This document shows positions 20,433 through 30,308 of a stretch of DNA of 64,000 nucleotides, one piece after another. The notes below the pieces were generated by a model. The model was given only the letters and a program-made list of their open reading frames with translations, ran no database searches and was not told the DNA's origin. The DNA is taken from the NCBI RefSeq assembly GCF_000425745.1, contig NZ_AUEA01000002.1:415343-479342 (forward strand). The letters are read 5' to 3'. The stretch's first letter is position 1; each line of letters starts with the position of its first letter. Made by a program: the position numbers and the translations under genes. Origin of the DNA: Pseudomonas cremoricolorata DSM 17059 = NBRC 16634. GTDB taxonomy: Bacteria; Pseudomonadota; Gammaproteobacteria; Pseudomonadales; Pseudomonadaceae.

Positions 20433-21875
20433 CTAGGCCACCGCGCCGGTCGTCTCTTTACACAACTGCAAGGCCAGCAGCCCCAGGGTAATCAGCGCCC
20501 GCTCCGATTCCTTGTTCCACGGAATGCCGCAGTTGATACGAATACAGTGGTTGAACTGCTCGGTATTACTGAAGATCAACCCCGGCGCAATGCTTATGCC
20601 CTGCTCGAGCGCACGCACATGCAGCTCCTGGGTATTGACCCGTCCCGGCAAACTTACCCAGAGAATGAAGCCCCCGGTTGGCCGGGTCATTTGCGTGCCT
20701 TCCGGGAAATGCTGCTGCACCGCCAGCTGGTAGGCGCTGAGGTTCTTGCGGTACTCCTGGCGGATATAGCGCAGGTGGCGGTCATAGCCGCCGTTTTCCA
20801 GGTACGAGGCCACCGCCATCTGCGTGACGCTGCAGGCCGAGTGGGTGGTGAAGGTTTGCAGGCGCTGCACTTCATCCTGATAGCGCCCAGGAATCATCCA
20901 GCCTACCCGTACTCCGGGCGACAGGGTTTTGGAGAAGCTCGAACAGTAGATCACCCGGTCGAGACGGTCGAAGGCCTTGAGCGCCTTGCTGCGGCCCTGC
21001 TCGAACATCAGCTCACCGTAGATATCGTCCTCGACGATCTGGATGTCGAAGTCAGACGCCAGGCGCAGCAGCTGCTTCTGGCGCTCTTCGGGGATGGTGC
21101 CGCCCAGGGGGTTGCTCAGCCGCGCGGTCAGCACCAACGCCTTGATCGACCATTGGTTGGCCGCCAGTTGCAGCGCTTCCAGGCTGATGCCGGTGGACGG
21201 ATCGCTGGGAATCTCGATGACCTTGAGCCCCAGCAGGTCGGCCAGTTGCAACAGCCCGTAGTAGGTCGGTGATTCGGCGGCGATCAGATCGCCCGGACGG
21301 GTCAGCACGCGCAAGGCCATCTGCAGGGCATCGACGCAACCATGGGTGACCACCACCTCGCGCGGGTCGACCAGCACGCCGGCGTCGCGCATGCGAATGG
21401 CGATCTGCCGGCGCAAGGGCTCGAAGCCTGGGCTGAACATGTAGCTGAAGGCGCGCGGGCTGTGGAAGCGGGTGACTTTCGCCAACTGCTGATGCAGCGC
21501 CCGCACCGGCAAATAGTCGACATTGGGCACCGCCGCGCCGAAGGCGTACACGCCATCGCGGCGGGCCTCGGCCAAGACCTGCTGGATGATGCTGGCGCGG
21601 GTCACCAGGCCCGGGCGCTCGACCCGGGCGATGTCGGGGGTCTGCGCGGTCAGCGCCGGGGTCTGGTGAACGTAGTAGCCCGACTGCGGACGCGCGCGAA
21701 TCAGGCCCTGGTCTTCGAGATTGGCGTAGGCCTGCAACACCGTGGCGTGGCTGACATTGAGCTGGGCGCTCATCTTGCGCACCGAGGGCACGCGCTCGCC
21801 GGGCTGGTAGACGCCACGGCGGATGTCTTCGGCCAGTTGCTGGGCGATTTTCTGGTACAGCAGCAGGTTGGTCAT
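20433..21875 (-). CDS. MocR-type regulator (GntR HTH + aminotransferase fold)
   Basis: Transcription factor of 480 residues with an N-terminal winged helix of the GntR type (residues about 1-75, GVYQPGERVPSVRKMSAQLNVSHATVLQAYANLEDQGLI) fused to a fold-type-I aminotransferase-like domain. The PLP-binding lysine is Lys316 in SSFSKTLSPGVRVGW, so PLP binding is expected. Targets are not evident: the divergent neighbour is a chemoreceptor and the downstream gene is an exported protein of unknown function. Confidence 0.9.
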   Translation of the reverse strand: MTNLLLYQKIAQQLAEDIRRGVYQPGERVPSVRKMSAQLNVSHATVLQAYANLEDQGLIRARPQSGYYVHQTPALTAQTPDIARVERPGLVTRASIIQQVLAEARRDGVYAFGAAVPNVDYLPVRALHQQLAKVTRFHSPRAFSYMFSPGFEPLRRQIAIRMRDAGVLVDPREVVVTHGCVDALQMALRVLTRPGDLIAAESPTYYGLLQLADLLGLKVIEIPSDPSTGISLEALQLAANQWSIKALVLTARLSNPLGGTIPEERQKQLLRLASDFDIQIVEDDIYGELMFEQGRSKALKAFDRLDRVIYCSSFSKTLSPGVRVGWMIPGRYQDEVQRLQTFTTHSACSVTQMAVASYLENGGYDRHLRYIRQEYRKNLSAYQLAVQQHFPEGTQMTRPTGGFILWVSLPGRVNTQELHVRALEQGISIAPGLIFSNTEQFNHCIRINCGIPWNKESERALITLGLLALQLCKETTGAVA

Positions 21876-22191
21876 GACGGGTTCTCGAAGCGCAGGTGTC
21901 GTTGTTCTTGTGTGACGAAAAGGCCTGGAAAGATTACCGGAACAGTTGCGAAGTGTACGGGAACAGATTGCAGATTACTCCCGCTTTATCGTCCATGTCA
22001 TGAGCGGCCGCGGCCACCCCCACCACAGGTGCCAGCAACCGCTCTGGCGCAACCGTTCGTCGTGCGCAGGGGAAGATTAGTGCGCCAACCTTTTAAAGAA
22101 ATCCGCTTGGTGCCGATAGCTGTTCTGACAGGTTTCGTTAATGCGCCCCGGCGCATGGCAACCTCCCCTTCCCATGGCTAGGTCTGGAAAC
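21876..22191. other. Intergenic region, MocR gene / chemoreceptor
   Basis: 316 bp divergent region. It contains a candidate sigma28 promoter for the chemoreceptor (22094-22119) and presumably the regulator's own promoter; no gene is seen. Confidence 0.55.
22094..22119 (+). promoter_or_regulatory. Candidate FliA (sigma28) promoter
   Basis: TAAA, 14 bp, GCCGATAG: one base short of the TAAA-N15-GCCGATAA flagellar consensus and seven of eight in the -10. It lies 72 bp upstream of a chemoreceptor gene, a typical FliA target. Confidence 0.6.
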
Positions 22192-24078
22192 ATGAACCTG
22201 AAGTTTCGCCACAAGATTCTCCTCAGCGCCTGCGCAGTGGTCGTGCTCGCGTTTGCCCTGTTCACGCTCTACAACGACTACCTGCAACGCAGCACCATCA
22301 CCCAGAACCTCGAGTCATCGATGCAGCAGTCTGGTGAGCTGACCGCCAGCAGCGTGCAGAACTGGATGAGCGGACGCATTCTGGTGCTGGAAAACCTGGC
22401 CCAGGACATCGCCCAGCAGAATGCTGGCGACACCCTGCCCGGCCTGGTCGACCAGCCCTCCTACACCAGCAACTTCCTGTTCACCTATTTCGGCCAGGCC
22501 AACGGTGTGTTCACCCAGCGTCCAGACGTGTCCATGCCGTCTGACTACGACCCGCGCAAGCGGCCGTGGTACAGCGCTGCGGCCAACGCCGGGCAGACCG
22601 TGCTGACACCGCCCTACATGGGCGCGGTCGGTGGCATGGTGGTGACCATCGCCACCCCGGTGAAAAGCCGCAGCAACGGCGAATTGCTCGGTGTGGTCGG
22701 TGGCGACCTGACCCTCGACACCCTGGTGGAAATCATCAACTCGGTCGACTTCGGCGGCATCGGCCACGCCTTCCTGGTCGACCGCGAAGGCCAGGTGATC
22801 GTCGCCCCGGACAAGACCCTGGTGATGAAGCAGCTCAAGGACATCTATGCCGGGCAGAACCTGGAACTGACCAGCCGCCTGCAGGATGTCAGCCTCGATG
22901 GCAATGAACGGCTGATGTCGTTCGCCCCGGTCAACGGCCTGCCTTCGGCGCAGTGGTACATCGGCCTGTCCATCGACAAGGACAAAGCCTACGCCGCGCT
23001 GAGCAAGTTCCGCACCTCGGCGATCATCGCCATGCTCGTCGCCGTGGCCGCCATCGCCGCCCTGCTGAGCCTGCTGATTCCGCTGCTGATGCGTCCGCTG
23101 ACGGTCATGGGCCGCGCCATGCGTGACATCGCCGACGGCGAAGGTGACCTGACCAAGCGCCTTGAAGTGCAGCAGCAGGACGAATTCGGCGAAGTCGCCA
23201 ACGCCTTCAACCGCTTCGTCGAGCGTATCCACACCTCGATCAGCGAAGTGGCCTCGGCCACCCGCCAGGTACATGATTTGTCCGAGCAGGTGGTCGGCGC
23301 CTCCAACGCCTCGATCACCGGCTCCGAAGAGCAGAGCATGCGCACCAACAGCGTCGCTGCGGCGATCAACCAGCTCGGCGCCGCCACCCAGGAAATCGCC
23401 CGCAACGCCGCCGATGCCTCGCAGCACGCAAGCGGCGCCAGCGAGCAGGCCAACGATGGCCGCAAGGTGGTCGACGATGCTATTGGCGCGATGACCAGCC
23501 TGTCGCAGAAGATCAGCGAATCGTGCCAGCAGATCGAAGTGCTCAACGCCAGCACCGACGAAATCGGCAAGATCCTCGACGTGATCAAGGGCATTTCCCA
23601 GCAGACCAACCTGCTCGCGCTGAACGCCGCCATCGAAGCCGCGCGCGCCGGGGAAGCCGGGCGTGGTTTCGCCGTGGTCGCCGACGAAGTGCGCAACCTG
23701 GCCCACCGCACCCAGGAATCGGCCGAAGAAATCCACCGCATGATCACCAGCCTGCAGGTCGGCTCGCGCGAGGCGGTGCACACCATGCACACCAGCCAGG
23801 TGTCCAGCGAGCAGACCGTGCAGGTCGCCAACCAGGCCGGTGAGCGGCTGGCCAGCGTGACCCAGCGCATCGGCGAAATCGACGGCATGAACCAGTCGGT
23901 GGCCACCGCCACCGAAGAGCAGACCGCCGTGGTCGAGAGCCTCAACCTGGACATCACCCAGATCAACGCCCTCAACCAGCAAGGGGTGGAAAACCTCAAC
24001 GAAACCCTGCGCCATTGCGACGCGTTGAGCCAACAGGCCGGGCGTCTCAAGCAGCTGGTCGGCAGCTTCCGCATCTGA
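22192..24078 (+). CDS. Methyl-accepting chemotaxis protein, dCache_1 sensor
   Basis: Transmembrane chemoreceptor of 628 residues. TM1 is at about 9-29 and the periplasmic double-Cache domain at about 30-275, with [12 protein letters not shown] followed by [22 protein letters not shown] and [12 protein letters not shown]. This pattern of Y, R, WY and a later D resembles the amine/amino-acid-binding dCache_1 family (PctA-like). TM2 (about 280-300), a HAMP domain and the signalling hairpin with tip [37 protein letters not shown] (partly quoted) follow. No C-terminal CheR-docking pentapeptide. The ATG at 22192 places TM1 correctly; an in-frame ATG six codons upstream is less likely. Confidence 0.93.
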   Translation: MNLKFRHKILLSACAVVVLAFALFTLYNDYLQRSTITQNLESSMQQSGELTASSVQNWMSGRILVLENLAQDIAQQNAGDTLPGLVDQPSYTSNFLFTYFGQANGVFTQRPDVSMPSDYDPRKRPWYSAAANAGQTVLTPPYMGAVGGMVVTIATPVKSRSNGELLGVVGGDLTLDTLVEIINSVDFGGIGHAFLVDREGQVIVAPDKTLVMKQLKDIYAGQNLELTSRLQDVSLDGNERLMSFAPVNGLPSAQWYIGLSIDKDKAYAALSKFRTSAIIAMLVAVAAIAALLSLLIPLLMRPLTVMGRAMRDIADGEGDLTKRLEVQQQDEFGEVANAFNRFVERIHTSISEVASATRQVHDLSEQVVGASNASITGSEEQSMRTNSVAAAINQLGAATQEIARNAADASQHASGASEQANDGRKVVDDAIGAMTSLSQKISESCQQIEVLNASTDEIGKILDVIKGISQQTNLLALNAAIEAARAGEAGRGFAVVADEVRNLAHRTQESAEEIHRMITSLQVGSREAVHTMHTSQVSSEQTVQVANQAGERLASVTQRIGEIDGMNQSVATATEEQTAVVESLNLDITQINALNQQGVENLNETLRHCDALSQQAGRLKQLVGSFRI

Positions 24079-24085
24079 CCGGCGA

Positions 24086-24107
24086 CGGGGCTGGCACACC
24101 AGCCCCG
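24086..24107 (+). terminator. Hairpin after chemoreceptor gene
   Basis: CGGGGCTGG/CCAGCCCCG 9-bp stem with a 4-nt loop, 8 bp past the stop codon. There is no T run, so termination efficiency is uncertain. Confidence 0.5.
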
Positions 24108-24240
24108 CTTCACCGCCGGGCAAAGACCACAAAGAAAGTGGCTGTTATAAGCTCATAACCAACAAGTCTATTTAGCTATAAAAAAATCTATATGCTGGCT
24201 GCCATCCGATAACGGGCACAGCTGGACGATTGAGTAGCGT

Positions 24241-25026
24241 ATGGATGTAGGTTCTTTCGGTTTCACCATTGCAGGACTGATCGTAGGTTTCATCGTCGGC
24301 ATGACCGGCGTCGGCGGCGGCTCACTGATGACCCCGATCCTGCTCTGGTTCGGCATCAACCCCGCAACCGCAGTGGGCACCGACCTGCTCTATGCAGCCA
24401 TCACCAAGGCCAGCGGCGTCTGGGTCCATGGCCGCAACAAGAACATCGACTGGAAGATCACCGGCTGGCTGAGCCTGGGCAGCGTGCCTGCCGCGGCACT
24501 GACGCTGTGGTTCCTCAGCACCCTGCACACCGACACCTCCGCGCTCAACGCCATCATCAAGCAAGGCCTGGCGGTGGTGCTGATCCTCACCGCGCTGGCG
24601 ATCCTGTTCAAATCCCGTCTGCAAGCCTTCGCCAATCGTCATGCCGGCGATCACTACCACTTGAGCGACCGCACGCTGAACATCCTCACGGTGATCACCG
24701 GCGTGGTGCTTGGCATCATGGTCACCCTGACCTCGATCGGCGCAGGCGCGCTGGGCACGGTGGCGCTGTTCCTGCTCTACCCGTTCCTGGTCACCCGCCG
24801 TCTGGTCGGCACGGAAATCGCCCACGCCGTACCGCTGACCCTGGTTGCAGGTCTGGGTCATGCCAGCATGGGCAACATGGACTGGTCGCTGCTCGGTTAC
24901 CTGCTGCTCGGCTCGCTGCCTGGCATCTACCTCGGCAGCCACCTCACCGGGCGCATTTCCGACGCGGTGCTGCGTCCGTGCCTGGCCGGCATGCTGCTGC
25001 TGATCGGCTGCAAGCTCGCCTTCTGA
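24241..25026 (+). CDS. TauE/SafE family sulfite/anion exporter
   Basis: Inner-membrane permease of 261 residues with about eight hydrophobic helices. The family hallmark is two homologous halves each with a Gly-rich motif: GFIVGMTGVGGGSLMTPILLWFGINPATAVGTDLLYAAITK near the N-terminus and GVVLGIMVTLTSIGAGALGTVALFLLYP in the middle. Members export sulfite, sulfoacetate or related organosulfur anions, but the substrate here is unknown. The ATG at 24241 has only a weak ribosome site. The upstream 160 bp are notably AT-rich. Confidence 0.88.
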   Translation: MDVGSFGFTIAGLIVGFIVGMTGVGGGSLMTPILLWFGINPATAVGTDLLYAAITKASGVWVHGRNKNIDWKITGWLSLGSVPAAALTLWFLSTLHTDTSALNAIIKQGLAVVLILTALAILFKSRLQAFANRHAGDHYHLSDRTLNILTVITGVVLGIMVTLTSIGAGALGTVALFLLYPFLVTRRLVGTEIAHAVPLTLVAGLGHASMGNMDWSLLGYLLLGSLPGIYLGSHLTGRISDAVLRPCLAGMLLLIGCKLAF

Positions 25027-25038
25027 TGCTGTCCCCCG

Positions 25039-25064
25039 CTACCCGGCCCTCGACTGCCGGGTAG
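25039..25064 (+). terminator. Hairpin after TauE/SafE gene
   Basis: CTACCCGGC/GCCGGGTAG 9-bp stem with an 8-nt loop, 12 bp past the stop codon; no T run. Confidence 0.45.
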
Positions 25065-25123
25065 CCGCTGCCTCCCCGCCTCCCCGATACAATCGAAAGA
25101 TCAGTTGTACACACCTGCTCGCC

Positions 25124-25150
25124 TAATGTTTGCCAATACGCCGCCGACAC
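25124..25150 (+). promoter_or_regulatory. Candidate FliA (sigma28) promoter
   Basis: TAAT, 15 bp, GCCGACAC; imperfect (three of four and six of eight matches) but with exact spacing, 65 bp upstream of a chemoreceptor gene. Confidence 0.4.
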
Positions 25151-25215
25151 AGTGACGATAGCAACGAGCCATCACCCGTGGCTCTTTCGCCCCACTGCAC
25201 GGATGACGTGTCACG

Positions 25216-27156
25216 ATGAAAATAAAAAGCAAACTGATCCTCGCCTTCGTCCTTGTCGCCCTGATTCCCGTGAGCCTGGTGGCGGTGATCTCGGTGCTGA
25301 ACATTCGCAATCAGGCAGTCGAGCAATTCATCGACGGCAGCACCCGCGAGATTCGCCAGATCGACGGCAACATGCGCCAGTTCTTCGATGCCACGGCGCA
25401 GAACGTCGAGCAGATGGCCACCGACCCCGTGTACACCTCGGTCACCACGCTCAAGGACTACCGCAAGGCCGACGCCGCCAGCCAGGCGCTGCCCGCCGAG
25501 GCCCAGCGGGTCATCGAGCAGTTCGCCCGCTACGGCGCCAGCCACCCGGCGGCGGCGATCATCTCGATCGGCCTGGAAGATGGCACCTATGCCAAGTGGC
25601 CGGATGATCCGCAACTGGCCAGCTACGACCCACGCGCCCGGCCCTGGTACAAACAGGCCATGGCCAGCCCCGGCAAGACCGTGCGCACCCCGGCCTACTA
25701 CTACGAGAAAGACGACGTCGCCCTGGTCGGCACCGCGCGCACCTTGCAGGACGCCAGCGGCGCGGCCAAGGGCGTATACGTGGTCAGTGTCTCGCTTAAG
25801 AACCTCAGCCAGCTGGTCAGCAGCATCAAGCTGGGCGACAGCGGCTACGTGATGCTGATCGAGGATGGCGTGGTGCTGGTCGACCCGCGCGACCCCAGCC
25901 ATAACTTCAAGCCGCTCAAGAGCCTGGGCGAGCCCTACGCGCAACTGGCCGCCACCGAGCGAGGCTCGACCGAGGTCGACATCGACGGCGTGCGCTACAT
26001 GGCCAACGTGTGGACCTCGCCGGGCCTGGGCTGGCGCTTCGTCGGCCTGATCGAGGCCAGCGAAGTGATGAGCGCGGCCACCCGCATGACCTGGCTGACG
26101 GTATTCATCGTCGGCGCCCTGGCGCTGTTGTTCGCCGTGCTGGCAGCGGCCTTCGCCCGGCTGATCGTGCGGCCCATCGGCCAGGTCAGCAGCGGCCTGC
26201 AATCGATTGCCGAGGGTGAAGGCGACCTGCGTCACGACCTGCACATTCAAGGCAAGGACGAAACCGCCGAACTGGCAGGCTGGTTCAACCAGTTCCTGGC
26301 CGCCATCCGCCAGTTGATTCAGCGCATCGGCGCAGCTTCGGACAACCTGCAGGACGCCTCGAGGCTCAACAGCGAAATGGCCGGCAACATGAACGATGCC
26401 GCCGGACGCCAACGCGAGGCCGTGGAGCTTGTATCCACCGCCTTCAACGAAATGGTCGCCACCGCCAACGAGGTAGCGCGCTCGTGCAGCAGCGCGGCCA
26501 ATGCCGCAGAGAGCGGCCACCAGCGCGTGGCCGAGGGACAGCAGCAGATCGACGTCACCACCGACAGCGTCAACCGCCTGGGCGCACGGCTCAGCGAGTC
26601 GTCCCAGGCCATGCTCGAGCTGGAGGAAGGCAGCCGCAGCATCAACCAGATTCTCGGCACCATCCGCGCCATCGCCGAGCAGACCAACCTGCTTGCGCTG
26701 AACGCCGCCATCGAAGCTGCGCGTGCCGGCGACCAAGGCCGGGGCTTTGCCGTGGTCGCCGATGAGGTGCGCGCGCTGGCCAAGCGCACCTCTGATTCCA
26801 CCACCGAAATCGACCAGCTGCTCAACACCCTGGCGAGCAAGACCCACGAGGTGTCGAGCAAGATGGACGGCTGCCTGGAGCTGTCACGCACCAGCGTCGC
26901 CTCGATCGAGCGCACCCGCGGCAGTTTCGAGGGCATTCAGCAATCGGTGAACGAGATCCGCGACCAGAACCTGCAGATTTCCGCTGCCGCCGAGCAACAG
27001 CACAGCGTGGCCGAAGAGATCAACCGACACATCCAGCAGATCTACGACGAAGCCCAGCAGGTCGAGCGCCTGGCCCATGGCGCGCAGAGCGATTCGGGCA
27101 AGCTCTCGCAACTGTCCAGCGAACTCGACACCCTGGTCGGGCGCTTCAAGTCCTGA
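25216..27156 (+). CDS. Methyl-accepting chemotaxis protein, dCache_1 sensor
   Basis: Chemoreceptor of 646 residues: TM1 at about 7-29, a periplasmic double-Cache domain up to about 290 with [41 protein letters not shown] (quoted in part), TM2 ([23 protein letters not shown]), HAMP, and a signalling domain with the conserved tip [35 protein letters not shown]. The paralogue at 22192 shares the RPWY core, but the residues after it differ ([11 protein letters not shown]), so the ligand is probably different. There is no C-terminal docking pentapeptide. The gene is followed by a strong hairpin. Confidence 0.93.
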   Translation: MKIKSKLILAFVLVALIPVSLVAVISVLNIRNQAVEQFIDGSTREIRQIDGNMRQFFDATAQNVEQMATDPVYTSVTTLKDYRKADAASQALPAEAQRVIEQFARYGASHPAAAIISIGLEDGTYAKWPDDPQLASYDPRARPWYKQAMASPGKTVRTPAYYYEKDDVALVGTARTLQDASGAAKGVYVVSVSLKNLSQLVSSIKLGDSGYVMLIEDGVVLVDPRDPSHNFKPLKSLGEPYAQLAATERGSTEVDIDGVRYMANVWTSPGLGWRFVGLIEASEVMSAATRMTWLTVFIVGALALLFAVLAAAFARLIVRPIGQVSSGLQSIAEGEGDLRHDLHIQGKDETAELAGWFNQFLAAIRQLIQRIGAASDNLQDASRLNSEMAGNMNDAAGRQREAVELVSTAFNEMVATANEVARSCSSAANAAESGHQRVAEGQQQIDVTTDSVNRLGARLSESSQAMLELEEGSRSINQILGTIRAIAEQTNLLALNAAIEAARAGDQGRGFAVVADEVRALAKRTSDSTTEIDQLLNTLASKTHEVSSKMDGCLELSRTSVASIERTRGSFEGIQQSVNEIRDQNLQISAAAEQQHSVAEEINRHIQQIYDEAQQVERLAHGAQSDSGKLSQLSSELDTLVGRFKS

Positions 27157-27166
27157 CCCCAGGCAG

Positions 27167-27194
27167 CACGAGGGCCGCATCTGCGGCCCTCGTG
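27167..27194 (+). terminator. Terminator-like hairpin between MCP and fdsD
   Basis: Perfect 12-bp stem CACGAGGGCCGC/GCGGCCCTCGTG with a 4-nt loop between two convergent genes. It lacks a good T tract but is very stable. Confidence 0.65.
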
Positions 27195-27213
27195 TCGTTC
27201 ACCCTCCCTCCTT

Positions 27214-27426
27214 TCAGGCGCGGTGCAGTGCCCGCAGCACCAGTGGATCGAGGTCGTTGGCCGCCTCACCTTGGGCCTTCTCGCTCAACTGCTTGAGCAT
27301 CGCCGGCGTCCAGAAGCTGCGCAGGTGCTGGTTCAGCCCCTGCACCGCCAGCTCGCGGTCAGGCTCGCTGTCGAAGTAGTGGGCGATGTGGTTGGCCATC
27401 TTGACCAGGTTGTCGTGCGTACTCAT
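27214..27426 (-). CDS. fdsD: NAD-dependent formate dehydrogenase delta subunit
   Basis: Small subunit (70 residues) of the soluble NAD+-dependent molybdenum/tungsten formate dehydrogenase. The sequence MSTHDNLVKMANHIAHYFDSEPDRELAVQGLNQHLRSFWTPAMLKQL (partly quoted) has the delta-subunit signature of N-xIa-F and HLrsFWtPaMr. Its ATG overlaps the fdsA stop by 4 bp, and it is the last gene of the operon. Its precise role is not well known; family members are needed for mature complex. Confidence 0.9.
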   Translation of the reverse strand: MSTHDNLVKMANHIAHYFDSEPDRELAVQGLNQHLRSFWTPAMLKQLSEKAQGEAANDLDPLVLRALHRA

Positions 27427-30308
27427 CGGCGTACCTCGGCTTTTTCCTTGCCTTGCTGTTGACGGCGATCCTTGAGCAGACGGCGCTGTTCATCGCTGAA
27501 GTCCTGATAGCGCTTCTGCCATTCGGAGGGGTGGAAGACTTTCGCCACCTCCACCGCCGTGACTTTGTATTCCGGGCAGTTGGTGGCCCAGTCGGAGTTG
27601 TCGGTGGTGATCACGTTGGCGCCCGACTCGGGGAAGTGGAAGGTGGTGTAGACCACCCCCGGTGCCACCCGCAGGCTGACCATCGCACGCAGCACGGTCT
27701 GCCCCGAGCGGCTGCCGATCCCCACCCAGTCACCGTCGTTGATGCCGCGGCTCTCGGCATCGCTTGGGTGGATTTCCAGGCGGTCTTCGGCGTGCCAGGC
27801 GTTGTTGCCGGTGCGCCGGGTCTGCGCGCCGACGTTGTACTGGCTGAGAATGCGCCCGGTGGTCAGCAGCAGCGGATAGCGGCTGTTGACCTTTTCATCG
27901 GTGGGCACGTAGCCGGTGAGCATGAAGCGACCCTTGCCGCGCACGAACTGCTCGATGTGCATGGTCGGGGTGCCGTCGGGCGCCGCCTCGTTGCAGGGCC
28001 ACTGCAAGCTGCCGTGGCGCTCCAGCTCGGCGTAGCTGACGTTGTGGAAGCTCGGTGTCAGGCGGGCGATCTCATCCATGATTTCCGAGGGATGGCGGTA
28101 GTCCATCTTGTAGCCCAGGGCATTGGCCAGGGCCATGGTGCCTTCCCAGTCGGCCTTGCCGGCCATCGGGTCCATCACCTTGCGCACCCGCGAAATGCGC
28201 CGCTCGGCGTTGGTGAAGGTGCCGTCCTTCTCGAGGAACGAGCTGCCCGGCAGGAACACGTGGGCGAACTTGGCGGTTTCGTTGAGGAAGATGTCCTGGA
28301 CGATCACGCACTCCATGGCCAGCAGCGCGGCCGTGACGTGCTGGGTATTGGGGTCGCTCTGGGCGATGTCCTCGCCCTGGCAGTACAGCGCCTTGAAGCT
28401 GCCATCGAGGGCCGCCTCGAACATGTTGGGAATGCGCAGGCCCGGATCAGGTTGCAGGGTCACGCCCCAGGCCTGTTCGAACTCGGCACGCACCGCCTCG
28501 TTGGAGATATGCCGGTAGCCTGGCAGCTCGTGGGGGAACGAGCCCATGTCGCACGAGCCCTGCACGTTGTTCTGACCACGCAGCGGGTTGACCCCGACCC
28601 CTTCACGGCCGATGTTGCCGGTGACCATGGCCAGGTTGGCGATGCCCATCACCGAGGTGCTGCCCTGGCTGTGCTCGGTCACGCCCAGGCCGTAGTAGAT
28701 CGCCGCATTGCCACCGGTGGCGTACAGCCGGGCGGCGGCGCGGATCTGCTCGGCCGGCACACCGCAGGTCGGGCCGAGCACTTCCGGCGCATGCTCAGGC
28801 AGCGCAACGAACTCGCGCCAACGGTTGAAGGCCTCGGTTTCGCAGCGCTGGTCGACGAAGTCCTGACGCACCAGGCCTTCGGTGACGATGACGTGGGCCA
28901 GAGCATTGAGCATGGCCACGTTGGTGCCCGGACGCAGTTGCAGGTGCAACTCGGCGCGGGCGTGGGGCGAGTCGACCAGATCGATGCGCCGTGGGTCGAT
29001 GACGATCAACCGCGCGCCCTGACGCAGGCGGCGCTTGAGCTGCGAGCCGAACACCGGGTGGGCGTCGGTGGGGTTGGCGCCGATCACCAGAATCACGTCG
29101 GCCTTCATCACCGAATCGAAGCTCTGGGTGCCGGCCGATTCGCCCAAGGTCTGCTTGAGGCCATAGCCGGTCGGCGAGTGGCAGACGCGGGCACAGGTGT
29201 CAACGTTGTTGTTGCCGAAGGCAGTGCGCACCAGTTTTTGCACCAGGTACGCTTCTTCGTTGGTGCAGCGGCTGGAAGTGATGCCGCCGATCGAATCACG
29301 CCCGTACTTGAGCTGGATGCGCCGCAGCTCGCTGGCGGCGTAGGTCACCGCTTCATCCCAGCTGACTTCCTGCCATGGGTCTTCCAGGCGCTTGCGGATC
29401 ATCGGCTTGGTGATGCGGTCGGGGTGGGTGGCGTAGCCCCAGGCGAAACGGCCCTTGACGCAGGCATGGCCGTGGTTGGCGCCGCCGTTCTTGTCCGGGA
29501 CCATGCGCACCAGTTGGTCGCCTTTAAGCTCGGCGCGGAACGAACAACCGACCCCGCAATAGGCGCAGGTAGTGATCACCGCACGCTCGGGCTGGCCCAG
29601 CTGCACCAGGCTTTTCTCGGTCAGGGTGGCGGTCGGGCAGGCCTGCACGCAGGCGCCGCAGGACACGCACTCGGAACTGAGGAAATCGTCGCCACCGGCA
29701 GGCGCGACGCGCGATTCGAAGCCGCGGCCACTGATGGTCAGGGCGAAGGTGCCCTGGATGTCTTCGCAGGCCCGCACACAGCGGCTACAGACGATGCACT
29801 TGCTCGGCTCGTAGTCGAAGTACGGGTTGGAAACGTCCTTGGCTTCGCTCAGGTGGTTCTCGCCCTCGTAGCCGTAACGCACCTCGCGCAGGCCGACCTG
29901 GCCAGCCACGGTCTGCAGTTCACAGTTGCCGTTGGCCGAACAGGTCAGGCAGTCCAATGGGTGGTCGGAGATGTACAGCTCCATGACGTTGCGGCGCAGG
30001 CCGGCCAGGCGGCTGGTTTGCGTACGCACCACCATGCCCTCGCTGACCGGCGTGGTGCACGAGGCTGGGTAGCCACGCATGCCGTCGATCTCGACCATGC
30101 ACATGCGGCACGAGCCGAAGGCTTCCAGGCTGTCGGTGGCGCACAGCTTGGGGATGGTGGTGCCCATCAGCGCAGCTGCGCGCATCACCGAGGTGCCGGC
30201 CGGCACGCTGATGCTGCGACCATCGATGAGCAAGCTGACCTGCACGGCGCTTTCGCGCGCCGGGGTGCCCAGGTCGATATCACTGGCAGGATCGAAGTAG
30301 TTGATCAT
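27423..30308 (-). CDS. fdsA: NAD-dependent formate dehydrogenase alpha subunit
   Basis: Molybdopterin-binding catalytic subunit (961 residues) that oxidises formate to CO2 in the cytoplasm. The N-terminus has a [2Fe-2S] ferredoxin domain (Cys56, 67, 70, 84), a His/Cys-ligated cluster region (DHPLDCLTCSANGNCELQ) and two [4Fe-4S] motifs (CIVCSRCVRACED; CVSCGACVQACPT). A further [4Fe-4S] set lies at Cys248, 251, 255 and 283. The active-site Cys376-His377 is in DTCARVCHSPTGYGL, so this is a Cys, not selenocysteine, enzyme. 4-bp overlaps on both sides couple it to fdsB and fdsD. Confidence 0.96.
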   Translation of the reverse strand: MINYFDPASDIDLGTPARESAVQVSLLIDGRSISVPAGTSVMRAAALMGTTIPKLCATDSLEAFGSCRMCMVEIDGMRGYPASCTTPVSEGMVVRTQTSRLAGLRRNVMELYISDHPLDCLTCSANGNCELQTVAGQVGLREVRYGYEGENHLSEAKDVSNPYFDYEPSKCIVCSRCVRACEDIQGTFALTISGRGFESRVAPAGGDDFLSSECVSCGACVQACPTATLTEKSLVQLGQPERAVITTCAYCGVGCSFRAELKGDQLVRMVPDKNGGANHGHACVKGRFAWGYATHPDRITKPMIRKRLEDPWQEVSWDEAVTYAASELRRIQLKYGRDSIGGITSSRCTNEEAYLVQKLVRTAFGNNNVDTCARVCHSPTGYGLKQTLGESAGTQSFDSVMKADVILVIGANPTDAHPVFGSQLKRRLRQGARLIVIDPRRIDLVDSPHARAELHLQLRPGTNVAMLNALAHVIVTEGLVRQDFVDQRCETEAFNRWREFVALPEHAPEVLGPTCGVPAEQIRAAARLYATGGNAAIYYGLGVTEHSQGSTSVMGIANLAMVTGNIGREGVGVNPLRGQNNVQGSCDMGSFPHELPGYRHISNEAVRAEFEQAWGVTLQPDPGLRIPNMFEAALDGSFKALYCQGEDIAQSDPNTQHVTAALLAMECVIVQDIFLNETAKFAHVFLPGSSFLEKDGTFTNAERRISRVRKVMDPMAGKADWEGTMALANALGYKMDYRHPSEIMDEIARLTPSFHNVSYAELERHGSLQWPCNEAAPDGTPTMHIEQFVRGKGRFMLTGYVPTDEKVNSRYPLLLTTGRILSQYNVGAQTRRTGNNAWHAEDRLEIHPSDAESRGINDGDWVGIGSRSGQTVLRAMVSLRVAPGVVYTTFHFPESGANVITTDNSDWATNCPEYKVTAVEVAKVFHPSEWQKRYQDFSDEQRRLLKDRRQQQGKEKAEVRR

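Noticed and set aside
25123..26847. Minus-strand frame of 574 codons opposite the second chemoreceptor
   Set aside because: Antisense shadow; the plus-strand receptor is complete.
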